Shown piece by piece: positions 53,159 to 62,119 of a stretch of 64,000 nt of DNA (positions are counted from its first letter, which is position 1; each line of letters begins with the position of its first letter). The notes beneath the pieces were generated by a model. That model was not told the origin of the DNA. It saw nothing but the letters and a program-made list of their open reading frames with translations, and did not search any database. The DNA comes from Acidobacteriota bacterium (GTDB taxonomy: Bacteria > Acidobacteriota > Terriglobia > Acidiferrales > UBA7541). The translations under genes were made by a program, and so were the position numbers. Location of the stretch: positions 62,001 through 126,000 of the forward strand of contig QHYZ01000056.1 in NCBI GenBank assembly GCA_003225295.1. The letters run 5' to 3'.

Positions 53159-54679
53159 CTACCACTTTGCGCGGATGCGGTATTTCAGCACGGACTTGCC
53201 GTCTTTGGCCACCGGCACAGTGAATTGGGCCGCAAAGGCAGCCGTCTTGGTGTACTTGTGGGAAGAATAAAGCATCTCCCAATCGCCGCCGATAGGCTCG
53301 TTCACTTGCACGATGATGGGTGTGTCCTTGTGGTTGCGCAGCGTGATTTCAAATTCCATCTCCCAGACGTGGCTCGCTATGCTCTTGTAGTCGGTCTGCT
53401 TGTGTTCGGCGACCACATCAAAAGCGTTGCCGATATGAATGTTGACGTCCTCATCCTTGGGGGTGTGGTCGATGCGATCCTCGCCGGCAAAGAGAATGCC
53501 GCCTTTGGAGTCCTTTTGATAGACACGGACGTTACCCGCAGGAAGCGGAATTCCGAGGCCGGACTTTTCTTCGTTTTTGAACTTGTAATAGACCATCACG
53601 GGATCTTTCAGCGGTGCTCCTGGGTTTTGTGCATTGTGGTAATAGTAGTTCTGCCCGTTCACGACGAAAATCTTCTCCACTGGAACGCCACTGCCCTCGA
53701 GCAAGCTGATCTGCTTGGTTTCTTTGTCTTCGACCGAAGTCTTTCGGCCGAGCGAGTACAGATGGTATTCGCTGAAGCTTTCCTGCTGGAACTGCGGGGC
53801 AGCTGCCTTGGCCTCCATGGCCCGGTTAACCGCCATGTCCCGCAGCCCGCCAGTCTGTTGAACCCGATTCAGCTCTCCGGCCACCAGCTGGAGCCGCGCA
53901 TTATGAAAGGCCGTGCCGCTGTTGTTGACGACGGTAACCCAGCCATCCAGGTCAGCATTCTTGTCATCCCGCGCGACGGTAAGGACGTAATCGGCATTCC
54001 AAGACAGATTGCTCGCCAGGTAAGAGGCTTCAATCAGCTGCTTTTTCGCGCCGGAGTTTTCCAGAGACATCAGCAGCGTGGGGCGCTCGTAGAGATTCGC
54101 CGGGACTTCGGGGAAGCGATAACTCTCGGCAAACATTCCGGTCACGATGTCGTTGCCGATTTTCCAGACCGGCCCGTTGTTATCGGAAAGCAAGGTAGCC
54201 TTGATCTCTTCGCGCTTGGTTGAGTTGTTCTCCTGATACGAGCGCACCAGAGTGACTTCCCTGCCGACGTACTTGTGCAGCAGTTTGGCGGGCTCGAGAA
54301 GGTCGTATTCGTAATTTTGTTCGATGACCCCGAGTTTTTCCGGGTCGTTCAGCGAACGGAAATGAACGGTCGCGGGATTCACGGTGGCGGCAATGTCCAT
54401 GAATTTCAGACGAAACGAACCGCTGGGAAGCAGCAGCTGTCGAACATCGCGTACCAGGGCGATATTGGAGTTGTACACGGTAACGTTCAGGTCGGTCTGA
54501 TCGTTCAAGCTGGTGGATTGCTCGCCAGCGCTGGCGCGGCCGGACTCTTTCTCTTGTGACGCAAAAACCTTGCGGCCCGGTGCCGCGCAATAAAGAATTG
54601 CCGCTCCGGCGGTGAGCATCAGGGCAGTCGAAATCATCCATAACCATCGCGTAGTGGCCTTACTCCCGGGGATCTTCAT
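53159..54679 (-). CDS. Exported DUF4139-domain protein
   Basis: 506 residues. Signal peptide or anchor (WLWMISTALMLTAGAAILYC), then a long beta-rich DUF4139 region: VTVYNSNIALVRDVRQLLLP, YLASNLSWNADYVLTV, GWVTVVNNSGTAFHNARLQLV, FEITLRNHKDTPIIV, NEPIGGDW. The internal segment GAPLKDPVMVYYKFKNEEK links the two parts. Start 54679 has GAGGTG 5 nt upstream; an in-frame GTG is at 54688. The family is widespread and uncharacterised; mucoidy-like or envelope roles are speculative. Last gene of the minus-strand group after the sigma/anti-sigma pair, 92 bp downstream of the anti-sigma stop. Confidence 0.82.
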   Translation of the reverse strand: MKIPGSKATTRWLWMISTALMLTAGAAILYCAAPGRKVFASQEKESGRASAGEQSTSLNDQTDLNVTVYNSNIALVRDVRQLLLPSGSFRLKFMDIAATVNPATVHFRSLNDPEKLGVIEQNYEYDLLEPAKLLHKYVGREVTLVRSYQENNSTKREEIKATLLSDNNGPVWKIGNDIVTGMFAESYRFPEVPANLYERPTLLMSLENSGAKKQLIEASYLASNLSWNADYVLTVARDDKNADLDGWVTVVNNSGTAFHNARLQLVAGELNRVQQTGGLRDMAVNRAMEAKAAAPQFQQESFSEYHLYSLGRKTSVEDKETKQISLLEGSGVPVEKIFVVNGQNYYYHNAQNPGAPLKDPVMVYYKFKNEEKSGLGIPLPAGNVRVYQKDSKGGILFAGEDRIDHTPKDEDVNIHIGNAFDVVAEHKQTDYKSIASHVWEMEFEITLRNHKDTPIIVQVNEPIGGDWEMLYSSHKYTKTAAFAAQFTVPVAKDGKSVLKYRIRAKW

Positions 54680-54771
54680 CACTTTCACCTCAATCTGGAT
54701 TTGCCTTCTCGGTTAGAACGACGCGGGCGAAGATTCTTGCACCGCACGGGTCGGGCAGAGCGCCCAGCGCA

Positions 54772-56172
54772 TCAGGGATGGGGGACTTGCTTCCAGGTCC
54801 GCCCGCCGTCGCTGGTTTCAAAGCTCTTGGTATTTCGGGCGTTCCAAATCGTGGCGTGCTGCTCGTCCGTCGAGCGAATCCCGCCAAGATCCTCCGCGAG
54901 GGGGGAAGAAATCGAGGCCCAATGCGCGCCGCCATCGGTGGTCAGAAGAATGGCTCCGAGGCGGCCCACGATCCAGCAGATTTTGTCCGAGGGAGCGGAA
55001 CCGCCGAGCAACTCGGCGAGCACCCCGCTGGTTTGCCGCGACCAGGAGGCGCCGCCATCCCCGGAGAATTCGATCAGGCCGGAGCGTCCGGCGAGCCACA
55101 TGACGTTCGAGCCCGGCGGTGAGATCAAACGCGGATTGGAAATCGCCCGGGTGACTCCGAGGGAAGCCGCGCTGCTGAAGCTGGATACCGCACTGGGTGG
55201 CGGTTGCGGGGCCGGCGGCGCAGCCACAGCTCCCTTTACCTTCTTCGGATTTTCCATCTGGTTCAGAGGGCTGGGGCCGGGCACTCTTTGCGGAGCAGAA
55301 TTGTATTGATTCTGAATTTGGGCGTTTTCGGATTGCGCGAGCGCGGCTTGAACATTTCCGCCTTGGGCTTCTTCTTTTTTCTGTAATGTCTCTCGGGGAT
55401 TCTTGGCGTCGAGGTCGAGCGGATGCGCGGCAGTCAGCAAATCCACGGGAGCATCGCGCAGGGAGTCCTTTCGCGCGTTGAGTTCTTTGTCGCCGGGGGA
55501 CCGCGTCCTGGCTGTCTCGCTGAGCTTTTCGCTTTGCTTGGTGGAATCGGAAGCTACGTGGCCCGCACCTCCGCGGACCGGCGATGGTGGTTTCCTGGAC
55601 GATTCTTCAGGCGGAGAAGACCGCGGCGCGACTGTTGAAACCTCTCGATTTTCGGCCACTTTGTTTTCATTTTCGGGCAAGGCTCGAGGCCGCCAGGATT
55701 GATTTTCATGCAGGACAATCCAAACCAGCAGACCGGCGGCCAAGGCTCCCGCGGGAGCGAGCCATTGCCAGCGGGCGCCTCCGAGAAGGAGGACGCGGCG
55801 AGATTTTTTTGCTGGCGTTAGGGGAGGCGCAGGCTGGCTTTGGTAAGCAGCTGACGCCAGAAGCGCTGGTTCTCCCTGAGCCAGGACCTTCTTTTGGTCC
55901 GCCGCCGGACAAGGAATCTCGTCGGTGGCCTCCAAGTGGGCGAGCACGGTCTGGCAGTTGGCGCAGCCGACCACATGCTCCTTCCAGAAATTCATTTCCT
56001 CGGGAAGCAAAGACCGTTCGTGATAAGCCGCCAGCGTTTCCGACTCAGGGCACGCGCCGCTCTCCCGAGCGGGAACCGCGGGCCATCTCGCGGCTGCACC
56101 GGACGGAGCGGCGGGGCGCAGATGGCGGGCCAGCGCTTGGTCAAGTCTCCGATCGCGTTCGTCAGACGCCAT
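54772..56172 (-). CDS. Anti-sigma factor with C-terminal YCF48-like propeller
   Basis: 466 residues. Cytoplasmic zinc-binding anti-sigma domain with His66-x3-Cys70-x2-Cys73 (FWKEHVVGCANC), one membrane helix near 136-153 (WLAPAGALAAGLLVWIVL), a long low-complexity Ser/Pro/Glu/Gln-rich linker (about 160-330), then Asp-box/YCF48-like blades (FSGDGGASWSRQTSG, LTTDGGAHWASISS, TSDGGRTWKQVPHP). So an anti-sigma module faces the cytoplasm and a propeller faces the periplasm. ATG 56172 has GGAGAAG 4 nt upstream; ATG 56184 is an alternative. Immediately downstream of a sigma factor gene (51 bp). Confidence 0.87.
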   Translation of the reverse strand: MASDERDRRLDQALARHLRPAAPSGAAARWPAVPARESGACPESETLAAYHERSLLPEEMNFWKEHVVGCANCQTVLAHLEATDEIPCPAADQKKVLAQGEPALLASAAYQSQPAPPLTPAKKSRRVLLLGGARWQWLAPAGALAAGLLVWIVLHENQSWRPRALPENENKVAENREVSTVAPRSSPPEESSRKPPSPVRGGAGHVASDSTKQSEKLSETARTRSPGDKELNARKDSLRDAPVDLLTAAHPLDLDAKNPRETLQKKEEAQGGNVQAALAQSENAQIQNQYNSAPQRVPGPSPLNQMENPKKVKGAVAAPPAPQPPPSAVSSFSSAASLGVTRAISNPRLISPPGSNVMWLAGRSGLIEFSGDGGASWSRQTSGVLAELLGGSAPSDKICWIVGRLGAILLTTDGGAHWASISSPLAEDLGGIRSTDEQHATIWNARNTKSFETSDGGRTWKQVPHP

Positions 56173-56223
56173 AGGCTTCTCCATGCTTAGAACGAAACTT
56201 CAAACTTTTCTTGCACCGCGCGG

Positions 56224-57213
56224 TCACGGCGTCCGCTTGGCGGTTGCCGGGGCCCGCGAGTTGGAGCGCGGCAGCAATTTTTGCAAATCGATAGGCGTGT
56301 CTTCCGCGCTGTACTCGAAACACAGAGCGATCTCCGCATCGCTTAGTCCGGGCTCGACGGCGGAACCGTTGGCCTCCCCGATACCGTGGCGAAGAAGGTT
56401 CTCCACCGCCTGCCGCAAATCGCGCCGCGCGTGGTCCAGATGACGCGAAACACTGGATTCGTGCTCCCCGAGCAGCCGTCCGATCTCCGCAAGCGTTTTT
56501 TCCTCGGCGTAATAGAGGCGGAGCCTCTCCCTTTCCTGTGGTGGGAGGTCTTCAAGCGCCTTCTCTAAGGCCCGGGTGAATGACCGGACGTAGCGCTCGC
56601 GATAGGGATCCGCGGGCTCGATCGGCGGTCCGATGAAGATCTTCGGCCGCCCCTCGCCCGTTTCCTCCTCGCCAAGTTCCTCGAAGCGGCGGCCAGCACG
56701 GAGGGCATCAATGTGCCGCCGGGCAAGAACGGCACGGAGCCAGGTCTTTAGCGAACTGCGCCCATGGAAGTAACGGAAGAGCGAACGCTCCGAGCCTGGC
56801 CCGCCGGCCAAACCGTACAACTCGGAAAAAAGAGCATCCGCGAGATCACTGGCTTCCGCGGAACCCGAGCGAATAATCGCGGCCGCCGCGGCGTGCAAGT
56901 AAGCGCGGTACTGGGTGAAAAAATACTCCCAAGCCGCCTCACCCCCTTCGGCACAAGCGGTGGCCAGAGCTAGATCTTCGAGATGCAACGCGCCGAGATA
57001 TTCTTCAAGCTTAGGGGCACTGAGCGCACCACTCGCCCAGCGCTTAGTGACGCTGCGTTCCAGGGCCATCGCGAAATGCCCACGAGAGAGCCCCCAACGT
57101 GAGGCCTTGGCCTGCGCGTACAGCCACTCGACCAGCGGGGCGCAATCCTTGAGCGACGGCAGCGGGTCCGCGGTATGCGCGTCTCCAGACCGGCATTCGG
57201 GATCTTTTTCCAT
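56224..57213 (-). CDS. ECF-type RNA polymerase sigma factor with N-terminal extension
   Basis: 329 residues, longer than usual ECF factors (about 180-200). Region 2: EAAWEYFFTQYRAYLHAAAA, SDLADALFSELYGL; region 4 with a helix-turn-helix: LPPQERERLRLYYAEEKTLA, EIGRLLGEHESSVSRHLDHA. About 95 extra residues precede region 2 and about 65 follow region 4, the tail possibly serving regulation. The cognate anti-sigma gene follows directly, so the pair is probably autoregulated; no target promoters can be named from this window. Confidence 0.85.
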   Translation of the reverse strand: MEKDPECRSGDAHTADPLPSLKDCAPLVEWLYAQAKASRWGLSRGHFAMALERSVTKRWASGALSAPKLEEYLGALHLEDLALATACAEGGEAAWEYFFTQYRAYLHAAAAAIIRSGSAEASDLADALFSELYGLAGGPGSERSLFRYFHGRSSLKTWLRAVLARRHIDALRAGRRFEELGEEETGEGRPKIFIGPPIEPADPYRERYVRSFTRALEKALEDLPPQERERLRLYYAEEKTLAEIGRLLGEHESSVSRHLDHARRDLRQAVENLLRHGIGEANGSAVEPGLSDAEIALCFEYSAEDTPIDLQKLLPRSNSRAPATAKRTP

Positions 57214-57696
57214 ATCAGTTTCTTACTGTATCCCAACCCACCCGCCAGTTGCAGCGGTGCCCCGCGAGAACATTCTCAAAGAGTTATATCGAGCAGCAGA
57301 AGAGGCCGCCCTGACGTTTTTCGACGAGCCTCATATCCCCGGGCTGAAGTCCGGGGCTTTCGGGGGCCCCACGGGTAAGGATAAACCCGCGGGAGGACCA
57401 CTGGCGTCGAAAAGAGACGCAACCTTGGGCGGGTTTAGGGTATCCTATCTACGTGTTGCGCGCCCCGCCCGCAACCAAGACTGCCTCGCCGGGTTAAAAC
57501 TGGGTGCGTTACCATGCGCTCGCGATAGCATTAGCGACTTCGCGACGCTAGTACGAAAGTCCTATCGGGCTTCCTCAGCCTCGTCAGTACGCTGGTACTG
57601 GTAGAGCACTTCCTATTTAGCTGGCGGACTGGGGAGCGTTAGGCATTTTTAAACCACCCACGTTCCGCGGCCCGAATTTCACGAGGTGGCAGGCGG
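57214..57696. other. Intergenic region, about 480 bp, with palindromic hairpins
   Basis: Separates the divergent sigma factor and TonB-like genes. Apart from the hairpins listed separately, no gene is supported: short open frames lack family character. Confidence 0.5.
57337..57389. repeat. Two adjacent hairpin-forming palindromes (REP-like)
   Basis: CCCCGG (57337-57342) pairs with CCGGGG (57351-57356) around GCTGAAGT, followed by CGGGT (57372-57376) pairing with ACCCG (57385-57389). Neither has a T-tract and the site sits between divergent genes, so a terminator is unlikely. It resembles the short dispersed palindromic repeats of bacterial genomes; copies elsewhere were not checked. Confidence 0.45.
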
Positions 57697-58869
57697 ATGA
57701 GAACCATGAGTGCGAATCCACCACGTAAGAACACCTTGGGCGTCGGTTTTGAGGCCAACCGCGGCCGTACGGGCGACCCGCAGGCGTGGAAAAAGGCTAT
57801 CGGCACGAGACCGGTGGCAGCACGCCTGGCCTTGCTCCCTGATTCCAAGCCACGCTGGGGCCGCATCGGACTGAGCGCCGCCGGACAATTTGCGATTGTG
57901 GGGTTTCTGCTCGCGCTTCCTCTGATCTTCCCACAGCAGATGCAAACGGCATTGAACTTCCGAGTTGTGGAGTTGATGCAGCCGGTTACGGAAATCCCCG
58001 TTGCGCCACCGCCTCCACCCCCGCCGAAGGTCAAGGCCAAAGTTGCGCCTCCGGCTCCCAAGCCGGTGGTGCCTGAACCGGTAAAGCTGAACCCCAAGCA
58101 GACGCACGTTTTTCTCGCGGCAAAAGTCGCGCCACCCAAGATAAAGACCTTGGAAGCCAAGCCCGTGGAACTCAATCCGGAATTCCAACAGGTGAAAATC
58201 GATACCCCGACGAGTCAGCCAAAGCGGCCCAAAGAAGATGTGAAAGTCGGTAACCTCGGAACCGGTAGCGCTGCTCCGGCAACGGTGGTGGCTCCCGTGA
58301 ACAAAGTGCAAACCGGCGGCTTTGGCGATCCCAACGGACTCCCCGGTAAAGGTGATCCGAACAAAGCCACGAACGTCAATCGTCTTGGTTCTCCCGCTTT
58401 GCCAGGGGGACCGGGATACGGAAACGGCACGGGCGGCGATAAAGGAATTCGCGGCACCGTGGCGAGCACCGGCTTCGGCAATGGCACGGCGAACCCACCG
58501 CCAAGCACCAAGCGCGCCACGCTGCAGTCCACTGGCTTTGCGGATCAGAACGTCGCCAGCGCAGCGCCAAAAAAGAAAGCGTCGGCGGGCGAAAACCCCA
58601 CGACGCCTGTTGACATCCTGGACAAACCTCGTCCAGAGTACACCGCAGAAGGGCGTAGCCTGAAGATTGAAGGCGACGTTGTTCTCGATATGGTATTTCT
58701 TTCCAGCGGCAGCATCCAAGTGATCCGAGTGATAAGTGGTCTGGGCCATGGTCTCGATGAAGCAGCATCTCGCGCGGCGCAGCAGATCAAGTTCAAGCCG
58801 GCCAGACGCGAAGGCCAGCCGGTGGATTTCCCGGCTCGTGTGCGAATTGAATTCCGTTTGGCTTACTAA
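57697..58869 (+). CDS. TonB-family energy-transducing protein
   Basis: 390 residues. One membrane helix (FAIVGFLLALPLIFPQQM, about residues 68-86), a proline-rich Pro-Lys stretch (VAPPPPPPPKVKAKVAPPAP), a long Gly/Asn/Ser-rich linker, and a C-terminal TonB domain (PRPEYTAEGRSLKIEGDVVL, GLDEAASRAAQQIKFKPA, VRIEFRLAY). It would transmit energy from an ExbB/ExbD complex to outer-membrane receptors such as the Oar-like protein at 43.4 kb. ATG 57697; ATG 57706 is an alternative. The M48 peptidase gene follows 13 bp later. Confidence 0.88.
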   Translation: MRTMSANPPRKNTLGVGFEANRGRTGDPQAWKKAIGTRPVAARLALLPDSKPRWGRIGLSAAGQFAIVGFLLALPLIFPQQMQTALNFRVVELMQPVTEIPVAPPPPPPPKVKAKVAPPAPKPVVPEPVKLNPKQTHVFLAAKVAPPKIKTLEAKPVELNPEFQQVKIDTPTSQPKRPKEDVKVGNLGTGSAAPATVVAPVNKVQTGGFGDPNGLPGKGDPNKATNVNRLGSPALPGGPGYGNGTGGDKGIRGTVASTGFGNGTANPPPSTKRATLQSTGFADQNVASAAPKKKASAGENPTTPVDILDKPRPEYTAEGRSLKIEGDVVLDMVFLSSGSIQVIRVISGLGHGLDEAASRAAQQIKFKPARREGQPVDFPARVRIEFRLAY

Positions 58870-58882
58870 GGGGAGAGAGACA

Positions 58883-60574
58883 ATGCGTAAGGCAGCAACG
58901 GCTATTTTTGTCCTTATTTTGAGCGGGCTGGGGGCGATGGCGGCCACCGAGGCCCCCAAGCCGGCCGATCAAGCGCGGACCATGAGCGACGTGATCGACC
59001 GCGTGATCACCAATGAAAACCGGGCCAACCAGCAGATCAAACAATACACGCCGCTGGTAGAGACCTACATCCAGAACTTGAAGCCCGATAAGGATCTTGG
59101 CTACACGCCCGCCGGCGACAAGTATTTCCTCGGCCGCGCGGACTTCTCGAAGGGTGTGTCGCTGGTTTCCTTGACGGACGTCAACGGCAAGGGCAAGAAG
59201 ATTTTTGGTTCCATTGGCAACTTCTTCTCTTTCGCCATGCAGTTCCTGCCGGACGGCTTCCTGCAGATGATCTTCATCGATACGAATGGCTTCGACAAGC
59301 AGCACTACAAGTTCGATTACGTGCGCCGCGAATTCCTCGGCGAAGTGCGTTGCCTGGTGTTCGACGTGACGCCTCAGGATAAGGCCGGCAAGGGCCGGTT
59401 CCTTGGCCGCATCTGGGTCGAAGATCAGGACTACAACATTGTTCGATTTAACGGCGCTTACGGTGGCGGCGGGCACTCCAGCTGGTACTTCCACTTCGAC
59501 AGCTGGCGCACCAATGTGCAGCCGGGCCAATGGATGCCTTCGTTCGTGTACAGCGAGGAAAGAGATTTGCACTACGCGCTGGCCAAGAAACTGGACTTCA
59601 AAGCGCAGACCCGGCTGTGGGGCTACAACGTCGGTCACTCCAGCCAGGAACAGGAATTGAGCAAGATCCTGGTGGAGACCCCGGTGCAGGACGATACCAA
59701 GACGGCCAATGACCTTTCCCCCATTCAGGCCCAGCGCTCCTGGGACCGCCAGGCGGAAGATAACGTTGTCGATCGCCTGGAGCGCATCGGCCTGATGGCG
59801 CCGCGCGGCGAAGTCGACAAGGTCCTGGAGACGGTGGTCAACAACCTGGAGGTCACCAACAACATTGATGTTGACCCGGAAGTACGCTGCCGCGTGATGA
59901 TGACCTCTACGCTGGAGTCCTTCACCGTCGGTCACACCGTCGTCCTCAGCCGCGGGTTGATCGACGTGCTGCCGGATGAGGCCAGCCTGGCAACCATGAT
60001 CGCACACGAACTCGGCCACGTCGTTCTCGGCCACCGTCTCGATTCCAGCTATGCTTTCTTCGATCAATTGCTGATCGACGACAAGGAAACTTTCCGCCAT
60101 TTCGGATTTGCGCGGACTCCCGACGAGGAGAGGGCCGCCAACACGAGAGCGATGCAAATCCTGAACAATTCCCCTTATAAGAACCAGCTCGGAAACGCCG
60201 GGCTCTTTCTGGCTGCGCTCACTACACGCGAAAAGGAAATTCCCAACCTGATCAGCCCGCACCTTGGCGACCGAGTGCCGGTCATCGGTGATCTCAGGTC
60301 CTCCATGCCGGTGGACCAGAAGCAGAACCCGCAGGCCATCGTGGCGCTTCCGATCGGCGGACGAGTGAAGCTGGATTCGTGGAACGATAAGCTGGATCTC
60401 ATCAAAAGCAAGCCGGTGGGCACAGTGGCGGAACGTGAAAAGATGCCATTTGAAGTCACCCCATTTATGCCTTACCTGATGCGCTACGGCACCGAGACCT
60501 CCAAACCCATCGCCGCCAGCGCGGCCGCGCCGAGCGATCCGAAGACCGGCGAAGCCGCGCCCGGTAAGCCATAG
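58883..60574 (+). CDS. Exported M48-family zinc metallopeptidase
   Basis: 563 residues. Signal peptide (AATAIFVLILSGLGAMAATE), an N-terminal LolA/lipoprotein-sorting-like half (VSLVSLTDVNGKGKK, RREFLGEVRCLVFDV, RFLGRIWVEDQDYNIVRFNG) and an M48 peptidase half with HELGH at about residues 375-379 (IAHELGHVVLGHRLD) and DEERAANTRAMQIL likely giving the third zinc ligand region. Ends in an Ala/Pro-rich tail. Probably processes or checks outer-membrane proteins, comparable in idea to BepA-like M48 enzymes, but substrate unknown. Start at 58883 has AAGGGGAG; co-transcribed with the TonB-like gene. Confidence 0.87.
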   Translation: MRKAATAIFVLILSGLGAMAATEAPKPADQARTMSDVIDRVITNENRANQQIKQYTPLVETYIQNLKPDKDLGYTPAGDKYFLGRADFSKGVSLVSLTDVNGKGKKIFGSIGNFFSFAMQFLPDGFLQMIFIDTNGFDKQHYKFDYVRREFLGEVRCLVFDVTPQDKAGKGRFLGRIWVEDQDYNIVRFNGAYGGGGHSSWYFHFDSWRTNVQPGQWMPSFVYSEERDLHYALAKKLDFKAQTRLWGYNVGHSSQEQELSKILVETPVQDDTKTANDLSPIQAQRSWDRQAEDNVVDRLERIGLMAPRGEVDKVLETVVNNLEVTNNIDVDPEVRCRVMMTSTLESFTVGHTVVLSRGLIDVLPDEASLATMIAHELGHVVLGHRLDSSYAFFDQLLIDDKETFRHFGFARTPDEERAANTRAMQILNNSPYKNQLGNAGLFLAALTTREKEIPNLISPHLGDRVPVIGDLRSSMPVDQKQNPQAIVALPIGGRVKLDSWNDKLDLIKSKPVGTVAEREKMPFEVTPFMPYLMRYGTETSKPIAASAAAPSDPKTGEAAPGKP

Positions 60575-60596
60575 TTAGACAATTTCGCCTTTGCCG

Positions 60597-60640
60597 ATAC
60601 CACGGCCCGGAGAAGTTCTGTTCTCCGGGCCGTGGTATTT
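60597..60640 (+). terminator. Strong intrinsic terminator hairpin
   Basis: An 18-bp perfect stem (60597-60614 with 60621-60638) closed by the 6-base loop GTTCTG and followed by TTTT (overlapping the end of the stem). It sits 23 bp after the M48 stop and before the convergent M20 gene; it closes the plus-strand operon. Without a T-run on the other side it is less suited for the minus strand. Confidence 0.85.
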
Positions 60641-60653
60641 TGCTGGCCAGGTC

Positions 60654-62096
60654 TTATTTCTTGGGCGGGTTTCTCATCGCCGGCGAAGACAGCTCCTTTA
60701 TCAGCCGGTAATTGAAGTCCACCCCATTGTAAAAGTCCTGGACGCCGACACGCTCGTCTTTCCCATGCTCGCGATTGTCGTTGATGTCAAAAAACATGCA
60801 GGAGATGCCGAAGGTCGGGATGCCGGCGATGCGCGTGTACTTGCCGTCGGTGGCCCCGGTGGACATGGTGGCAACCAGAGGCACACCCGGCCAGGTGATG
60901 CTCAAGACTTTCTCCATGGCCTCGGTCACCTCAGGGAGAAGCGGCGAGGGAGGCACGGGCACTACCTTTCCGTCCGGACCAGGCTGTGAAACAGTGGTGA
61001 TCCTGACTTGCGGGTCGCTGGCCACCCGCTCGAGCGTCCGGCGAACTTCCTCCGGGTCTTCCCCCGGAAAAATCCGGCAATTGACGTTGGCGCGCGCGGT
61101 TTGCGGGAGTGCATTGCGGGCATGCCCGCCGGAGAGCATGGTGGCGACACAGGTGGTGTGCAAAAGAGAATTGAAATAAGGCGCTTCCGAGAGCCGCTCC
61201 ACTGCTCCAGGATCGGGGGGTTGCTGGGCCACGGCTTTCATATCCGCGGCGACCTGTCCGGTCGTCAGCACGGCGTTCCGTTCGAAATAACTCCGCGTGA
61301 TTTCGTTGATCCTTGCGGAGAAGGAATACTTTTGCAAACGGGACAGCGCACCGGCCAAGTGGTAGATGGCGTTGTCCGGGCTAGGGACGGAGCTATGCCC
61401 GCCGGGATTCAGCGATTCGAATTGAAAATCCACATAAACTTTTTCGCTGGCTTGAATTCCCGCGAGCAGGCGTTTGTCTTTGTCCTTTTCGAATTCGCCG
61501 CCGTCCAGATTGATGCAGTATTCCGCATCAATCCAGTCGCGATGTTCCTTGAGCAGCCAGTCCACACCGTTCGAAGAGCCGCCCTCCTCATCGGCGGTCA
61601 GCGCCAAAATCACATCGCGGTCAGGCAGATATCCCTCCATTTTCAAGCGCATGAAATTGGTAATCAGGATGGCGTCGCCTTCTTTCATGTCTTCCGTGCC
61701 GCGGCCGTAGAAGTAGCCGTCTTTCTCGATGAATTCGAAGGGATCGGTGCTCCAGTCCGCTCGGAGCGCCTCGACGACATCAAGATGCCCGATGAAGAGT
61801 ATGGGCTTGCGTTTTCCGGTTCCGCGAAAACGCGCCACGAGATTTTTTTTGCGTTCGCTCGGCCCGGCTACCTGGATATCCCCCGTCTCGAAGCCCCCGT
61901 CGCGCAAACGCTTGGCCATCGCTTCGGCGGCGGTGGTCACGTTGCCAACGGAGTCGGTGGTGTTGATCTCAATGAGCTGCTTGAAAATGTCGTGCGCCAA
62001 CTGCTTGATTTGCTCCTGACCTTCGGAGTGTCCACGAGGTGCCCAGCCCGCGATCAGGCAAAATAACAATAAGATCCAGCGCATCGGTCTTGGCAT
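60654..62096 (-). CDS. Exported M20-family metallopeptidase
   Basis: 480 residues. Signal peptide (PMRWILLLFCLIAGWAPRGHS), then the M20 catalytic domain: LFIGHLDVV (metal His), GRGTEDMKEGDAILI (metal Asp), TADEEGGSSNGVDW (catalytic Glu), and dimerisation phrase SLNPGGHSSVPS; ends near GKDERVGVQDFYNGVDF. It hydrolyses peptide or acyl-amino-acid bonds in the periplasm. Start 62096 has TAGGAG 5 nt upstream; the longer open frame from 62183 overlaps the neighbour. Follows the membrane-protein gene by 23 bp. Confidence 0.9.
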   Translation of the reverse strand: MPRPMRWILLLFCLIAGWAPRGHSEGQEQIKQLAHDIFKQLIEINTTDSVGNVTTAAEAMAKRLRDGGFETGDIQVAGPSERKKNLVARFRGTGKRKPILFIGHLDVVEALRADWSTDPFEFIEKDGYFYGRGTEDMKEGDAILITNFMRLKMEGYLPDRDVILALTADEEGGSSNGVDWLLKEHRDWIDAEYCINLDGGEFEKDKDKRLLAGIQASEKVYVDFQFESLNPGGHSSVPSPDNAIYHLAGALSRLQKYSFSARINEITRSYFERNAVLTTGQVAADMKAVAQQPPDPGAVERLSEAPYFNSLLHTTCVATMLSGGHARNALPQTARANVNCRIFPGEDPEEVRRTLERVASDPQVRITTVSQPGPDGKVVPVPPSPLLPEVTEAMEKVLSITWPGVPLVATMSTGATDGKYTRIAGIPTFGISCMFFDINDNREHGKDERVGVQDFYNGVDFNYRLIKELSSPAMRNPPKK

Positions 62097-62119
62097 GTAC
62101 GCTCCTAGAGAAGGAATGA

